A stretch of DNA of 23,690 bases from Spirochaetia bacterium. GTDB lineage: Bacteria > Spirochaetota > Spirochaetia > Sphaerochaetales > Sphaerochaetaceae. Every line of letters starts with the position of its first letter. Position 1 is the stretch's first letter. A program made the translations under genes and the position numbers. The stretch lies in assembly GCA_900769955.1 (NCBI GenBank), contig CAAGIP010000046.1, forward strand, positions 1 to 23,690. Reading direction: 5' to 3'. Of the stretch, positions 14,970-22,712 are shown piece by piece. A model generated the notes under the pieces. The model was given only the letters and a program-made list of their open reading frames with translations. It was not told where the DNA came from and ran no database searches.

Positions 14970-14998
14970 ATATTACCCCTCAGAATTCCCATTTGCAA
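14970..14998 (-). promoter_or_regulatory. leaderless-type promoter of the lipid kinase gene
   Basis: Minus strand TTGCAA (14993-14998), exactly 17 bases, TAATAT (14970-14975), then seven bases to the ATG at 14962. The -35 lies inside one arm of the inverted repeat at 14991-15018. Confidence 0.5.
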
Positions 14999-15018
14999 TA
15001 AAATGATGTATTGCAAAT
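14991..15018. repeat. 10-bp inverted repeat shared by two divergent promoters
   Basis: ATTTGCAATA (14991-15000) and TATTGCAAAT (15009-15018) are perfect inverted arms around eight bases. Each arm contains the self-complementary TTGCAA. The left arm provides the -35 of the minus-strand kinase, the right arm that of the plus-strand MATE gene. The repeat may also be bound by a regulator. Confidence 0.8.
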
Positions 15019-15039
15019 AGGAAGAATATCATCAATGAT
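15011..15039 (+). promoter_or_regulatory. candidate leaderless-type promoter of the MATE operon
   Basis: TTGCAA (15011-15016), 17-base spacer, AATGAT (15034-15039), six bases to the ATG at 15046. The -10 lacks the first T of TAnnnT. An alternative -10, TATCAT at 15027-15032, would leave a leader of about six bases. No Shine-Dalgarno sequence is present either way. Confidence 0.4.
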
Positions 15040-15045
15040 GGACTG

Positions 15046-16398
15046 ATGGACTCAAAACGTGATTTCTTCAGGAAGCTTTTTGCAATTGCCCTTCCCATAA
15101 TGCTTCAGAACCTGCTCTCTTCATCTCTGTCGTTCATCGACACCCTGATGATAGGTCAGCTCGGATCGGATCAGATAGCGGCGGTGGGAATAGCGAACCA
15201 GATATTCTTTCTCGTCAACCTTTTCATCTTCGGAATTGCTTCAGGTGCATCCATATTCTTCTCCCAGTACCATGGGGCGGGACGACATGATGAGATGGAG
15301 AAAGTGATGGGGCTTGCCCTGACTGTTTCACTGACGGTATCGGCACTCTTTGCCGCAGTCTCATACTTTTCCCCGGAATTTACCGTAAGACTGTTCACCG
15401 ATGATCCTTTCGTCACGGAAATAAGCTCCTCATATCAGAAATGGGTTGCGCTAAGCTACATATTCTTTGCAGTATCCTTCGTTCATTCAATAGCCTTAAG
15501 ATCGATCGGATCAGCAGGCATTCCCCTGATCGCTTCCGTTATTTCAATGACGATGAACATGGCAGGTAACTGGCTGCTGATTTTCGGTATCGGACCCTTT
15601 CCCGAGCTTGGAGCGGAAGGCGCCGCAATTGCAACGATGTTCTCACGCCTTGCAGAGATGTTAATCGTAACTGGTTATTCCTACTCCAGGAAGCTTTCCT
15701 TCAGGATAAGGGGAGCAGGGGCATTCATCCAATCCCGCGCTTTCCTCTCACTTTACATAAAAACATGTCTTCCCGTACTTCTCAATGAGATGCTCTGGTC
15801 ACTTGGGATGACCGCATATAAGATCGGATATGCCAGGCTGGGTGTGGATACCCTTGCGTGCATCAACGTATCGGAATCGATAGCTAACTTCTTCTTCATC
15901 TTCGTCATGGGACTTGGGAACGCAACAACCATACTGCTGGGTCAGATACTCGGAAAAGGAGACCTTCAGGGAGCCCGGGAAGGTGCCCGTCTCATACTCA
16001 GGACGGCCTTTGCCGTAGGATGTGTGATGGGGCTTTCAATGGCACTGACGGCACCGCTGTTCACAGGGCTTTTCAATGTGTCAGGAAATATCAGGCATAT
16101 GGCGGAACGCTGCCTGTTCGTAAAAGCATTCTTCCAGCCGCTATGCAGCATAAACATGGTGCTGTTCGTCGGTATTCTCCGTGCCGGAGGAGACACAAGA
16201 TACTCTCTTATTGCGGAGACTTCCTGTGTCTGGCTGATCGGAGTGACCATGTCATTTCTGGGAGCCGGGGTGCTGAGGCTTCCGATATACATCGTCGTTG
16301 CGATGACAAGCCTCGAGGAAATGTCAAAACTCTTTCTTTGCTACCCCAGATACAGAAGTGAAAAGTGGATCAAATCACTCGCAAATCCCACTTATTAG
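15046..16398 (+). CDS. MATE-family efflux transporter
   Basis: Multidrug and toxic compound extrusion-type permease of 450 residues, expected length, with twelve hydrophobic helices in two six-helix halves. The N-terminal half opens with 'FFRKLFAIALPIMLQNLLSSSLSFIDTLMIGQLGSDQIAAVGIANQIFF', which matches the family consensus (P-x-x-x-q-n-l, D-t-x-m-i-G-x-l-G). The second half repeats it as 'TCLPVLLNEMLWSLGMTAYKIGYARLGVDTLACINVSESI'. Such proteins exchange cations for drugs, metabolites or cell-wall precursors; substrate unknown. It is the first gene of a tightly packed six-gene operon, and nagA begins 15 bases after its stop. Confidence 0.94.
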   Translation: MDSKRDFFRKLFAIALPIMLQNLLSSSLSFIDTLMIGQLGSDQIAAVGIANQIFFLVNLFIFGIASGASIFFSQYHGAGRHDEMEKVMGLALTVSLTVSALFAAVSYFSPEFTVRLFTDDPFVTEISSSYQKWVALSYIFFAVSFVHSIALRSIGSAGIPLIASVISMTMNMAGNWLLIFGIGPFPELGAEGAAIATMFSRLAEMLIVTGYSYSRKLSFRIRGAGAFIQSRAFLSLYIKTCLPVLLNEMLWSLGMTAYKIGYARLGVDTLACINVSESIANFFFIFVMGLGNATTILLGQILGKGDLQGAREGARLILRTAFAVGCVMGLSMALTAPLFTGLFNVSGNIRHMAERCLFVKAFFQPLCSINMVLFVGILRAGGDTRYSLIAETSCVWLIGVTMSFLGAGVLRLPIYIVVAMTSLEEMSKLFLCYPRYRSEKWIKSLANPTY

Positions 16399-16401
16399 TA
16401 G

Positions 16402-16407
16402 TATCAT
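16402..16407 (+). promoter_or_regulatory. possible internal -10 before nagA
   Basis: TATCAT lies six bases before the nagA ATG in the 15-base gap after the MATE gene, where no Shine-Dalgarno sequence exists. The -35 position holds TCGCAA, a poor match. It could give an internal leaderless transcript; otherwise nagA depends on coupling to the MATE gene. Confidence 0.3.
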
Positions 16408-16413
16408 TCAGTC

Positions 16414-17622
16414 ATGAGTATTAAGTATGTTTTGATCAACGGAACAGTCATCTCCGGAGTCGCAAGCATCAGCGACTGCGCCCTCTCGATCGATGATCAG
16501 GGGAATATCGACGATGTCTTCAGGATGCGCCGTTTCGATGCGAACCGGTTTGATGACTCGGTCGCAAAGATTATTGACGTAAAGGGTGCGTATATCACAC
16601 CCGGACTTATAGATACACACCTTCACGGTATCGGAGGCTATGGTACGGAGGATTGCTCTCCCGATTCCATCCTCGGCATGAGTGAAGCTCTTGCCGATAA
16701 CGGAGTAACCTCATTCCTTCCGACCGTATACACGGACTCCCTGGACAAAATGATCGCCTCGACAAAGGCAATCGTTGCCGCAATGGGAAAGGAAAAGGGC
16801 GCGATAATAGAAGGCGTCAATCTGGAAGGGCCCTTCATCTCACCCGCAAGAATAGGAGCACAGAGCCCTGACGGACTTCAGGGTGTTTCCCTTGATGTTT
16901 TCAATCAGCTATATGAGGCAGGAGAAGGACACATCGTCGCAATGACAGTTGCACCTGAACTCAAGCACATGAGAACTCTCGCGCTTGAGGCACAGAAGAG
17001 AGGAATCGTCCTCCTTGCAGGTCACACCAATGCCACCTATGAGAACATCATGGACGGCATGCAGTGCGGCATTCTCCACACCACTCACTTCTTCAACGCG
17101 ATGAGCCGTCTCCATCACAGGAACCCTGGCTGCGTCGGTGCCATCATGATCCAGCAGGACATGAAGGCGGAAATAATCTGTGACGGAATTCATGTGCACC
17201 CGGAACTCATAAAGCTGCTCTTAAGGGAGAAGCCGGTCAGCAACGTGATCATGGTCACCGACTCACTGAAGCCGACCAAACAGAAGAAGGGTGAGCTTAC
17301 CGCAAACGGAGTGCCCGCGGTCCTTCAGGACGGTGCATTCGTCAGCAGGGACAATCCCGATCTGTTCCTCGGTTCCGCACTCACACTGCTTAACGGTGTC
17401 AAAAACATAGTTTCCTGGGGTATCCCGATCGATCAGGCAATACAGATGGCATCATCAAACCCCGCAAGGGTATACAATTTCACCCATAAGGGTGCCCTTA
17501 TTCCGGGATATAAGGCAAATATAACGATAATAAACAAAGATTTCTCGCTCGGAGGCCTTTTCATCAACGGAGAGCTTAAGAGAGGTCTTCTCAGTAAGGA
17601 GTTCGTAAATGTGGTACGATAA
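16414..17622 (+). CDS. nagA: N-acetylglucosamine-6-phosphate deacetylase
   Basis: Amidohydrolase-superfamily enzyme that removes acetate from GlcNAc-6-phosphate, feeding amino sugar from cell wall or chitin/mucin into glycolysis or wall synthesis. At 402 residues it is of normal length. The metal/substrate residues are in place: 'HLHG' (His69, His71), Glu138 in 'GVNLEGPFISP', His204 in 'GHTNA', His225 in 'THFFNAM', 'CDGIHVHP' (256-263), and catalytic Asp283 in 'VTDSL'. nagB and a GlcNAc kinase or PTS gene are not in the window. The gene has no ribosome site and lies second in the MATE operon, overlapping the following peptidase gene by 14 bases. Confidence 0.95.
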   Translation: MSIKYVLINGTVISGVASISDCALSIDDQGNIDDVFRMRRFDANRFDDSVAKIIDVKGAYITPGLIDTHLHGIGGYGTEDCSPDSILGMSEALADNGVTSFLPTVYTDSLDKMIASTKAIVAAMGKEKGAIIEGVNLEGPFISPARIGAQSPDGLQGVSLDVFNQLYEAGEGHIVAMTVAPELKHMRTLALEAQKRGIVLLAGHTNATYENIMDGMQCGILHTTHFFNAMSRLHHRNPGCVGAIMIQQDMKAEIICDGIHVHPELIKLLLREKPVSNVIMVTDSLKPTKQKKGELTANGVPAVLQDGAFVSRDNPDLFLGSALTLLNGVKNIVSWGIPIDQAIQMASSNPARVYNFTHKGALIPGYKANITIINKDFSLGGLFINGELKRGLLSKEFVNVVR

Positions 17623-19036
17623 TCTCGAGGAAAGAAAAGTCTGGGAGTATTTTGAAGCGATTTCAGAAATTCCCAGGGAATCAGGAAATGAGGAGGGGGT
17701 CAGAAAATACCTTCTCTCATGGGCCGAAGAGCACGGCATTGAAGCCAAAACTGATGCGATCGGAAACGTCATAATGTTCAGATCAGGTGCCGAAGGTAAG
17801 GAACCTGTATGCCTCCAGGGACACATGGACATGGTCTGCGTGAAAAGAGATGGTTCAGAACACGACTTTACCAAGGATCCTATCGAGATCGTTCTGGATG
17901 GAAATACGATCAGGGCAAAGGATACTTCCTTAGGTGCCGACAACGGTGTGGCAGTTGCTTTCGCACTTGCCCTTCTCGAGGAAAACGATCCCGATTTTCC
18001 TCCACTGGAAGCGCTTTTCACCGTCTCTGAGGAAACAAAGCTTCTCGGTGCAAACAATCTCGATGCATCAATGATCAGATCAAGGAAACTCATCAACATC
18101 GACAGTGAGGAAGAAGGAATCATTTACATCGGATGTGCGGGCGGTCTCCAGATAAATGCAAAAAAGAAGGCAAAGCTCAAGAATGTTTCCGGTGACACGG
18201 TTCATCTGAAGCTCTCCGTATCAGGTCTCCTGGGAGGACACAGTGGCGGTGAAATTCACAAGGAAAGGGCAAATGCAATCAAACTCCTTGCAAGGATCAT
18301 GCATCGCTTCCCCGTATACTCCCTTACGGACATTCAGGGCGGCACGAGAAGCAATGTGATACCGTCTTCAGCATATGCTTCCTTCGTCATCGACAGTGAG
18401 GATGAGGAAACTATCAGAAGTCTGGTTACCAATGCGGCAGCTGAAATCAAAGATGAATACAGAATACAGGATCCGGGAATCGAGATAACGCTGGAAAACC
18501 TTTCGCCCGCATCCGAAGCGATCAAGTTCAAAACTTCAGTGGCTTTCATTGAAGCACTCTACCTTGCACCGAACGGAGTACAGGCGATGAGTCAGGCAGT
18601 TCCCGGAGTTGTCGAATCATCGAACAACATTGCCATAGTGAAGTATGAGGACGGGGAACTAAGGATTCTGTCATCAACAAGATCACTGGTGGAAAGCGCC
18701 AGAAACGAAACGGCACTCAGGGTGGGAGCTGCATTTGAAATCATGGGACTTAATGTATTCTATGATGACGGATATCCGTCCTGGGCACCCAATCCGGACA
18801 GTCAGCTCACGAAGAAGGTTGCGGAGGAATATAAAAAGTTCACTAAGAAAAAGCCTGTGGTCACATGCATCCATGCAGGTCTGGAGTGCGGTATAATCAA
18901 CTCCCTCATTCCCGGCATGGATTCCGTCTCGATCGGTCCCGATCTCTTTGATGTTCACTCAGTAAACGAGCACATCGATTATCAGAGTGCGGTAAGGACA
19001 ATGGCCTTCCTCAGGCATCTGCTGAAATCACTATGA
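17609..19036 (+). CDS. pepD: M20-family aminoacyl-histidine (beta-Ala-His) dipeptidase
   Basis: Dinuclear zinc dipeptidase of 475 residues, the length of E. coli PepD, which cleaves Xaa-His and many other dipeptides in the cytosol. The zinc ligands and catalytic residues can be followed: His72 in 'GHMDMVC' with Asp74, Asp111 in 'LGADNG', Glu141/Glu142 in 'SEET', Asp165 in 'NIDSEEEG', and His450 in 'DVHSVNEH'. The lid/dimerisation domain lies between ~180 and ~390. The start is supported by AAGGAG six bases before the ATG, inside the end of nagA. It overlaps the next gene by four bases (ATGA). In this operon it may finish breakdown of imported or wall-derived peptides. Confidence 0.94.
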   Translation: MWYDNLEERKVWEYFEAISEIPRESGNEEGVRKYLLSWAEEHGIEAKTDAIGNVIMFRSGAEGKEPVCLQGHMDMVCVKRDGSEHDFTKDPIEIVLDGNTIRAKDTSLGADNGVAVAFALALLEENDPDFPPLEALFTVSEETKLLGANNLDASMIRSRKLINIDSEEEGIIYIGCAGGLQINAKKKAKLKNVSGDTVHLKLSVSGLLGGHSGGEIHKERANAIKLLARIMHRFPVYSLTDIQGGTRSNVIPSSAYASFVIDSEDEETIRSLVTNAAAEIKDEYRIQDPGIEITLENLSPASEAIKFKTSVAFIEALYLAPNGVQAMSQAVPGVVESSNNIAIVKYEDGELRILSSTRSLVESARNETALRVGAAFEIMGLNVFYDDGYPSWAPNPDSQLTKKVAEEYKKFTKKKPVVTCIHAGLECGIINSLIPGMDSVSIGPDLFDVHSVNEHIDYQSAVRTMAFLRHLLKSL

Positions 19037-19740
19037 GCACAAAACCTCTTATAGGTATCGCCGCTGAAACAGTCAGCGGCGATATGCATAAAGGAGCATT
19101 CAGATACGATTGGTACATGGCAATATCCTCATATGTAAGGGGTATCACGAATGCAGGAGCCGATCCCGTAATCCTGATCCCCGGTTCCGATCCTGCCCGT
19201 ATGATAAGCATGGTGGACGGTCTGCTGCTTCAGGGAGGAAAGGATGTCTCACCTTCACTCTACGGAGAGGAAAAATCTCCCGAGTGCGGTTATAACGACA
19301 TCATTGAGGATGAATTTCACATTGCCCTGATAAAGGAAGCGATGAAGCAGAAAAAACCGATACTCGGAATCTGCCGCGGTCTTCAGATCATCAACGTGGC
19401 ACTCGGAGGCACTCTCTGCCAGCACCTTCCGAATCAGGCGCATAAGCACCATGATGATTATGAAAATCCGTCACACAGCATTTACGTATTATCAGGTACA
19501 AAGCTCGCATCCATATTCGGGGATGGAAATCTGCCCGTAAACAGTCTTCATCACCAGGGAATAAAACAGCTTGCTCCTTCCCTTACCGCTGCCGCATACA
19601 GTCCCGACGGACTTATAGAAGCCGTTGAGGCTGAAGGTATAATCGCACTGCAGTGCCACCCTGAAGCACTGAAAGAAAAGCACGGGGAATACCAAAGATT
19701 ATTTGATTTTTTCATTGAAAACTGTAAAATCAGAACATGA
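19033..19740 (+). CDS. C26-family gamma-glutamyl hydrolase / PuuD-like class-I amidotransferase
   Basis: Cytosolic hydrolase of 235 residues, predicted to cut gamma-glutamyl bonds. The nucleophile Cys114 is in 'GICRGLQIINVALGG' (112-126) and the partners are His209 and Glu211 in 'QCHPE'. 'DGLLLQGGKDVSPSLYGEE' (62-80) is the oxyanion-side motif of the C26 group. The family includes gamma-glutamyl-GABA hydrolase (PuuD); no other polyamine genes are near, so that exact reaction is not supported. Next to nagA and a dipeptidase, a role in taking apart gamma-glutamyl peptides is plausible. It begins and ends with ATGA overlaps and has no ribosome site of its own. Confidence 0.9.
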   Translation: MSTKPLIGIAAETVSGDMHKGAFRYDWYMAISSYVRGITNAGADPVILIPGSDPARMISMVDGLLLQGGKDVSPSLYGEEKSPECGYNDIIEDEFHIALIKEAMKQKKPILGICRGLQIINVALGGTLCQHLPNQAHKHHDDYENPSHSIYVLSGTKLASIFGDGNLPVNSLHHQGIKQLAPSLTAAAYSPDGLIEAVEAEGIIALQCHPEALKEKHGEYQRLFDFFIENCKIRT

Positions 19741-20474
19741 AAAAATTAATGTTATTCATTATCATGCTGGTCGCACTCACACCTGTTTTTGCAGACCAGC
19801 TGATCATAAACGGAGCCCTGAGCACCGGAAAGGATACACTTAACAACAATCCGGTATTTGCAAGTGCAGCTGCCGGCTACACCAAGAACAAAAGAATGTC
19901 CATCCTTGCCGCAGAGCTGAAAGGACAGGAGACCACGATCTCACTGCTTGCAAAGTGGAACATCGGTAAGCAGACAGATACAAGGATTTCCCAATACGAA
20001 CAGCTCAGATACATTGAATCAAGAGACATGTTCTCACTGTTCTCCTTTACAAGTGCATACTTCTACTACGATGTGTCATCATCCTACAGTAACGGCCTTG
20101 CAATGGCATTTGCCTTTGAAAATAAGGGAGACATAAGAATCGGTACAAACCTGATGGCCGGTATATACGGTAAGATGAGTATCATAAACGATGTCAGAAA
20201 TCCTGTATTTTCAGTCGCCCCCTTCGCACTCGTTGATGTATATCTCAGTTTTTACGATAAGGTCAGAGTGCAGACGGAGCTGACTACAGGATCAATCTTC
20301 TACCTGCCCACAAACTTCGCATATGAACTTACCTTCATGCTTAATGTGGAACTGATGAAGGATCTCTCTATCGGGGCAAGCCTGACAACAGGTCTTGCAG
20401 ACAATTTCACCGAAACCTTCTTCTCCAACAGGTTCGAGTATTCAACGTTCGTTAACTGGGGGTACACGTTATGA
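19737..20474 (+). CDS. exported beta-rich protein of unknown function (possible outer-membrane barrel)
   Basis: I do not recognise this 245-residue protein. It begins with a clear signal peptide, MKKLMLFIIMLVALTPVFA, with cleavage likely after Ala19. The mature part alternates polar and hydrophobic residues in strands with many aromatic residues (for example 'SLFSFTSAYFYYDVSSSYSNGLAMAFAF' near 100-127), and ends 'NRFEYSTFVNWGYTL', close to the aromatic-terminated last strand of barrel proteins. There are no cysteines or catalytic motifs. A small outer-membrane barrel is therefore possible but unproved. It overlaps both neighbours by four bases (ATGA), so it is co-translated with the hydrolase before it and the lipoprotein phosphoesterase after it. 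Confidence 0.75.
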   Translation: MKKLMLFIIMLVALTPVFADQLIINGALSTGKDTLNNNPVFASAAAGYTKNKRMSILAAELKGQETTISLLAKWNIGKQTDTRISQYEQLRYIESRDMFSLFSFTSAYFYYDVSSSYSNGLAMAFAFENKGDIRIGTNLMAGIYGKMSIINDVRNPVFSVAPFALVDVYLSFYDKVRVQTELTTGSIFYLPTNFAYELTFMLNVELMKDLSIGASLTTGLADNFTETFFSNRFEYSTFVNWGYTL

Positions 20475-21394
20475 GAAAGATTTTACTGCTTGCCTTAATG
20501 GTTCTTGCCATACTGACATCATGTGACAACATAGTACCCATTGCCAACATCGATCCATCCACGGCCACGGATGAAAACCACTTTAAGGTGCCTCTGACAT
20601 GTCTTAATGAGAATATTCCTTCCGATAATGAAGATTTCCGGATCCTCCTTATTTCAGATACACATTTCGGAAAGACCAAAAGCGGTACCTTCTTCAAAAA
20701 AGAGGAATTCGCACAGTATATAAACGAAAAAGGAATTCTTGATTCCACTGATATTGTCGTGAACCTGGGCGATGTGTCCGATAACAGCCAGCAGGAACAG
20801 CTTGATGAATATAAGGCATGGAGTGAGGACCTGTTTGCAGGTAAACCCATAGTAAATGTAATCGGAAACCATGACAACAGAAACGGAGGCGTGCAGAGGT
20901 TCATTGATACTGTCGCATATACCAACAGCACATACTACCGTTTCAATATGTCCGATGTTCAGTTCTACGTCGTGGATTCAGCTTACAGGACGCTCGGACG
21001 CCAGCAGCTGGACTATCTGATGAAGACACTGGAAGCGAATAAGGGTGAGAAGAAAATCATTTTAACACACATTCCTCTCTATGGATCGATAACAAACTAC
21101 TATGCATCATTTGCCGATGAGAAGGAAAGGAACTTCCTTCTTTCCCGATTCTCCCGTTACGGAGTGAATCTGCTGCTTACCGGGCACAAACATGTTCCTG
21201 AATCATATTATGATTATACGGACAGCTTTACCGAAATCGTCGTGAACGGTTTCCATGGCGAACCGTTCAGGGGATCAGTTCCCGTATTCTATGTCTGTGA
21301 CTATAAGAAAGCTGATTCCACGTTTACGATAAAAGCATATTCCTACGGGAATGACACATTCAGTGAGACAAACTCTCACACATACACACTGTGA
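20471..21394 (+). CDS. calcineurin-like metallophosphoesterase lipoprotein
   Basis: Exported, lipid-anchored phosphoesterase of 307 residues. The signal peptide ends in the lipobox A-I-L-T-S-C with Cys18. The dinuclear metal site is complete: Asp63 and His65 in 'ISDTHFG', Asp101 in 'NLGDVSDN', Asn133-His134-Asp135 in 'IGNHDNR', His200 in 'LTHIPLY', and His239/His241 in 'TGHKHVPE'. Substrates of such periplasmic enzymes range from nucleotides to phospholipids and wall polymers; the sequence does not tell which. It is the last gene of the operon, overlaps the exported protein by four bases, and is followed within five bases by a strong hairpin. Confidence 0.92.
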   Translation: MRKILLLALMVLAILTSCDNIVPIANIDPSTATDENHFKVPLTCLNENIPSDNEDFRILLISDTHFGKTKSGTFFKKEEFAQYINEKGILDSTDIVVNLGDVSDNSQQEQLDEYKAWSEDLFAGKPIVNVIGNHDNRNGGVQRFIDTVAYTNSTYYRFNMSDVQFYVVDSAYRTLGRQQLDYLMKTLEANKGEKKIILTHIPLYGSITNYYASFADEKERNFLLSRFSRYGVNLLLTGHKHVPESYYDYTDSFTEIVVNGFHGEPFRGSVPVFYVCDYKKADSTFTIKAYSYGNDTFSETNSHTYTL

Positions 21395-21398
21395 AAAA

Positions 21399-21429
21399 TC
21401 AAGGCTCCCTGAAAACCGGGGAGCCTTGA
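21399..21429. terminator. terminator between convergent operons
   Basis: TCAAGGCTCCC (21399-21409) pairs perfectly with GGGAGCCTTGA (21419-21429) around a nine-base loop. In the minus direction the stem is followed by TTTTT (with its first T-A pairs in the stem), so it ends the flavodiiron transcript well. In the plus direction the tail lacks a T run, but the 11-bp stem directly follows the phosphoesterase stop. Confidence 0.85.
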
Positions 21430-21447
21430 AGTATATTCCGGAAAACT

Positions 21448-22635
21448 CTATTTGATAAGCTCAATAAGCTTTCTGAATCCTTCTTCGATTCTGGTTCTGT
21501 CCTCAGCGGTTCCCTTACCCCTGAATTCAATCGCATCAACAACCTCAAGCTTCATTTTCTCAGCATAGGTGGCAAATTCCTTTGCAGCACCGCCGGACCA
21601 GAGGGAAGATCCGAAATAGAGAACCTTTCTGCCCTTGACGGCTTTTCTGTTCAGAAGATCAAGAGTGTGTGCCATTGAGGGGAAGAGCTCCATTTCATAT
21701 GTGGGAGCCGCAACGACGAACGCTTCGCTTCTCCAGACTTTCTCCAAAGCATAGGAATCATTTGTGTCAGGGATTCTGACAGTGTGAACGACAATACCTT
21801 CCTTCTTTGCGATCTGAACAAGATTTGAAACATAGGAAAGTGTGTTTCCGTACATGCTTGAAAGCAGGATGGTGATTTCCTTTTCCCTAGGTCCTTCAAG
21901 GTATGTGGCAAGCTTCTGATACCAGGCAACGACATAAGAAGGATCCTTCCTCCATACTATACCGTGGCTGGGGCAGATCACCTTCACATCCAGGGATCCG
22001 AGAGCTTTGATGCCCCTGAGCACGAAGGGAGAGAATGATGCAACTATGCTTGCATAATATCTTTCCGTCTCTGTCTTAAGAAGTGCCCATTCCCTTTCAG
22101 TCAGTTCATCATCGAACACACTCTGATAACTGCCGAAAGCACCGAATGCATCGCAGGAGAACAGGATTCCATCCTCTTTGATGTAGGTCATCATCGTATC
22201 AGGCCAGTGAATATTCGGAGTAGTATAGAAAACGAGAGTCTTACCTCCGATGTTCAGTTCCTCACCGTTGGATATGATGTGCACGTTCTTATGTCCATAG
22301 AGGGTTTCAGTCTCCGTGGCACCTAGTCTTGTGGCATAAACCTGGATGTCTGGACATCTTCTGAACAGCACGTTCAGAGCACCTGTGTGGTCTGGTTCCA
22401 TGTGGTTGAGTACCAGAATGTCGATATCCTCCAGTCTGAGTCCCATGTCTGCAAGATCACTGTCAAAGGAGGCGCCTGACTCAGTATAATCGATAAGCAC
22501 CTTCTTTTCGGTACCTAAAACACAGTATGCGTTAATGGATACACCGTCCCTGATGGGCCAGCAGCCCTCAAAGAGGTCATCGTGGCTCTTCTCATATCTG
22601 AAGAGCGTAACATTGTCATTTATATTCTGTTTCAT
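21448..22635 (-). CDS. flavodiiron protein (oxygen/nitric-oxide reductase)
   Basis: Class A flavodiiron protein of 395 residues that reduces O2 to water and/or NO to N2O in the cytosol, protecting anaerobes. The N-terminal metallo-beta-lactamase-like domain (~1-245) holds the di-iron ligands His78, Glu80, Asp82 and His83 ('NHMEPDH'), Asp162 in 'CDAFGAFGS' and His224 in 'CPSHG', with His143 in 'NIHWPDTM'. The C-terminal flavodoxin domain starts near 252 with the FMN loop 'SSMYGNT' (259-265). No fused rubredoxin is present, so an external electron donor is needed. It is a single-gene unit. TATCTT lies six bases before the ATG with TTGTAA 17 bases further upstream; no proper ribosome site is present. 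Confidence 0.95.
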   Translation of the reverse strand: MKQNINDNVTLFRYEKSHDDLFEGCWPIRDGVSINAYCVLGTEKKVLIDYTESGASFDSDLADMGLRLEDIDILVLNHMEPDHTGALNVLFRRCPDIQVYATRLGATETETLYGHKNVHIISNGEELNIGGKTLVFYTTPNIHWPDTMMTYIKEDGILFSCDAFGAFGSYQSVFDDELTEREWALLKTETERYYASIVASFSPFVLRGIKALGSLDVKVICPSHGIVWRKDPSYVVAWYQKLATYLEGPREKEITILLSSMYGNTLSYVSNLVQIAKKEGIVVHTVRIPDTNDSYALEKVWRSEAFVVAAPTYEMELFPSMAHTLDLLNRKAVKGRKVLYFGSSLWSGGAAKEFATYAEKMKLEVVDAIEFRGKGTAEDRTRIEEGFRKLIELIK

Positions 22636-22641
22636 ACCTTA

Positions 22642-22670
22642 AAGATAGTTATTATAAGTCATTGTTACAA
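22642..22670 (-). promoter_or_regulatory. leaderless-type promoter of the flavodiiron gene
   Basis: Minus strand TTGTAA (22665-22670), exactly 17 bases, TATCTT (22642-22647), six bases to the ATG at 22635. A perfect TATAAT inside the spacer (minus strand) could be an alternative -10 giving a leader of about eight bases. Confidence 0.45.
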
Positions 22671-22677
22671 TATAATA

Positions 22678-22706
22678 TTGCGTTATATTCGGTTTTTTTC
22701 TACCAT
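22678..22706 (+). promoter_or_regulatory. leaderless-type promoter of the 137-residue protein gene
   Basis: TTGCGT (22678-22683), exactly 17 bases, TACCAT (22701-22706), six bases to the ATG at 22713. No Shine-Dalgarno sequence. It is back to back with the flavodiiron promoter. Confidence 0.4.
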
Positions 22707-22712
22707 CATTTC

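Noticed and set aside
14963..15016. Upstream ATG start of the lipid kinase adding 18 residues
   Set aside because: The extension crosses the inverted repeat and a -35/-10 pair; the family N-terminus aligns with the ATG at 14962.
17455..18123. 222-residue open frame on the minus strand
   Set aside because: Antisense to nagA and pepD, whose active-site residues are intact; serine-rich nonsense without domain motifs.
22662..22712. TTG start giving a 154-residue form of the small unknown protein
   Set aside because: It lies upstream of the predicted promoter and within the divergent control region; the ATG at 22713 fits better.
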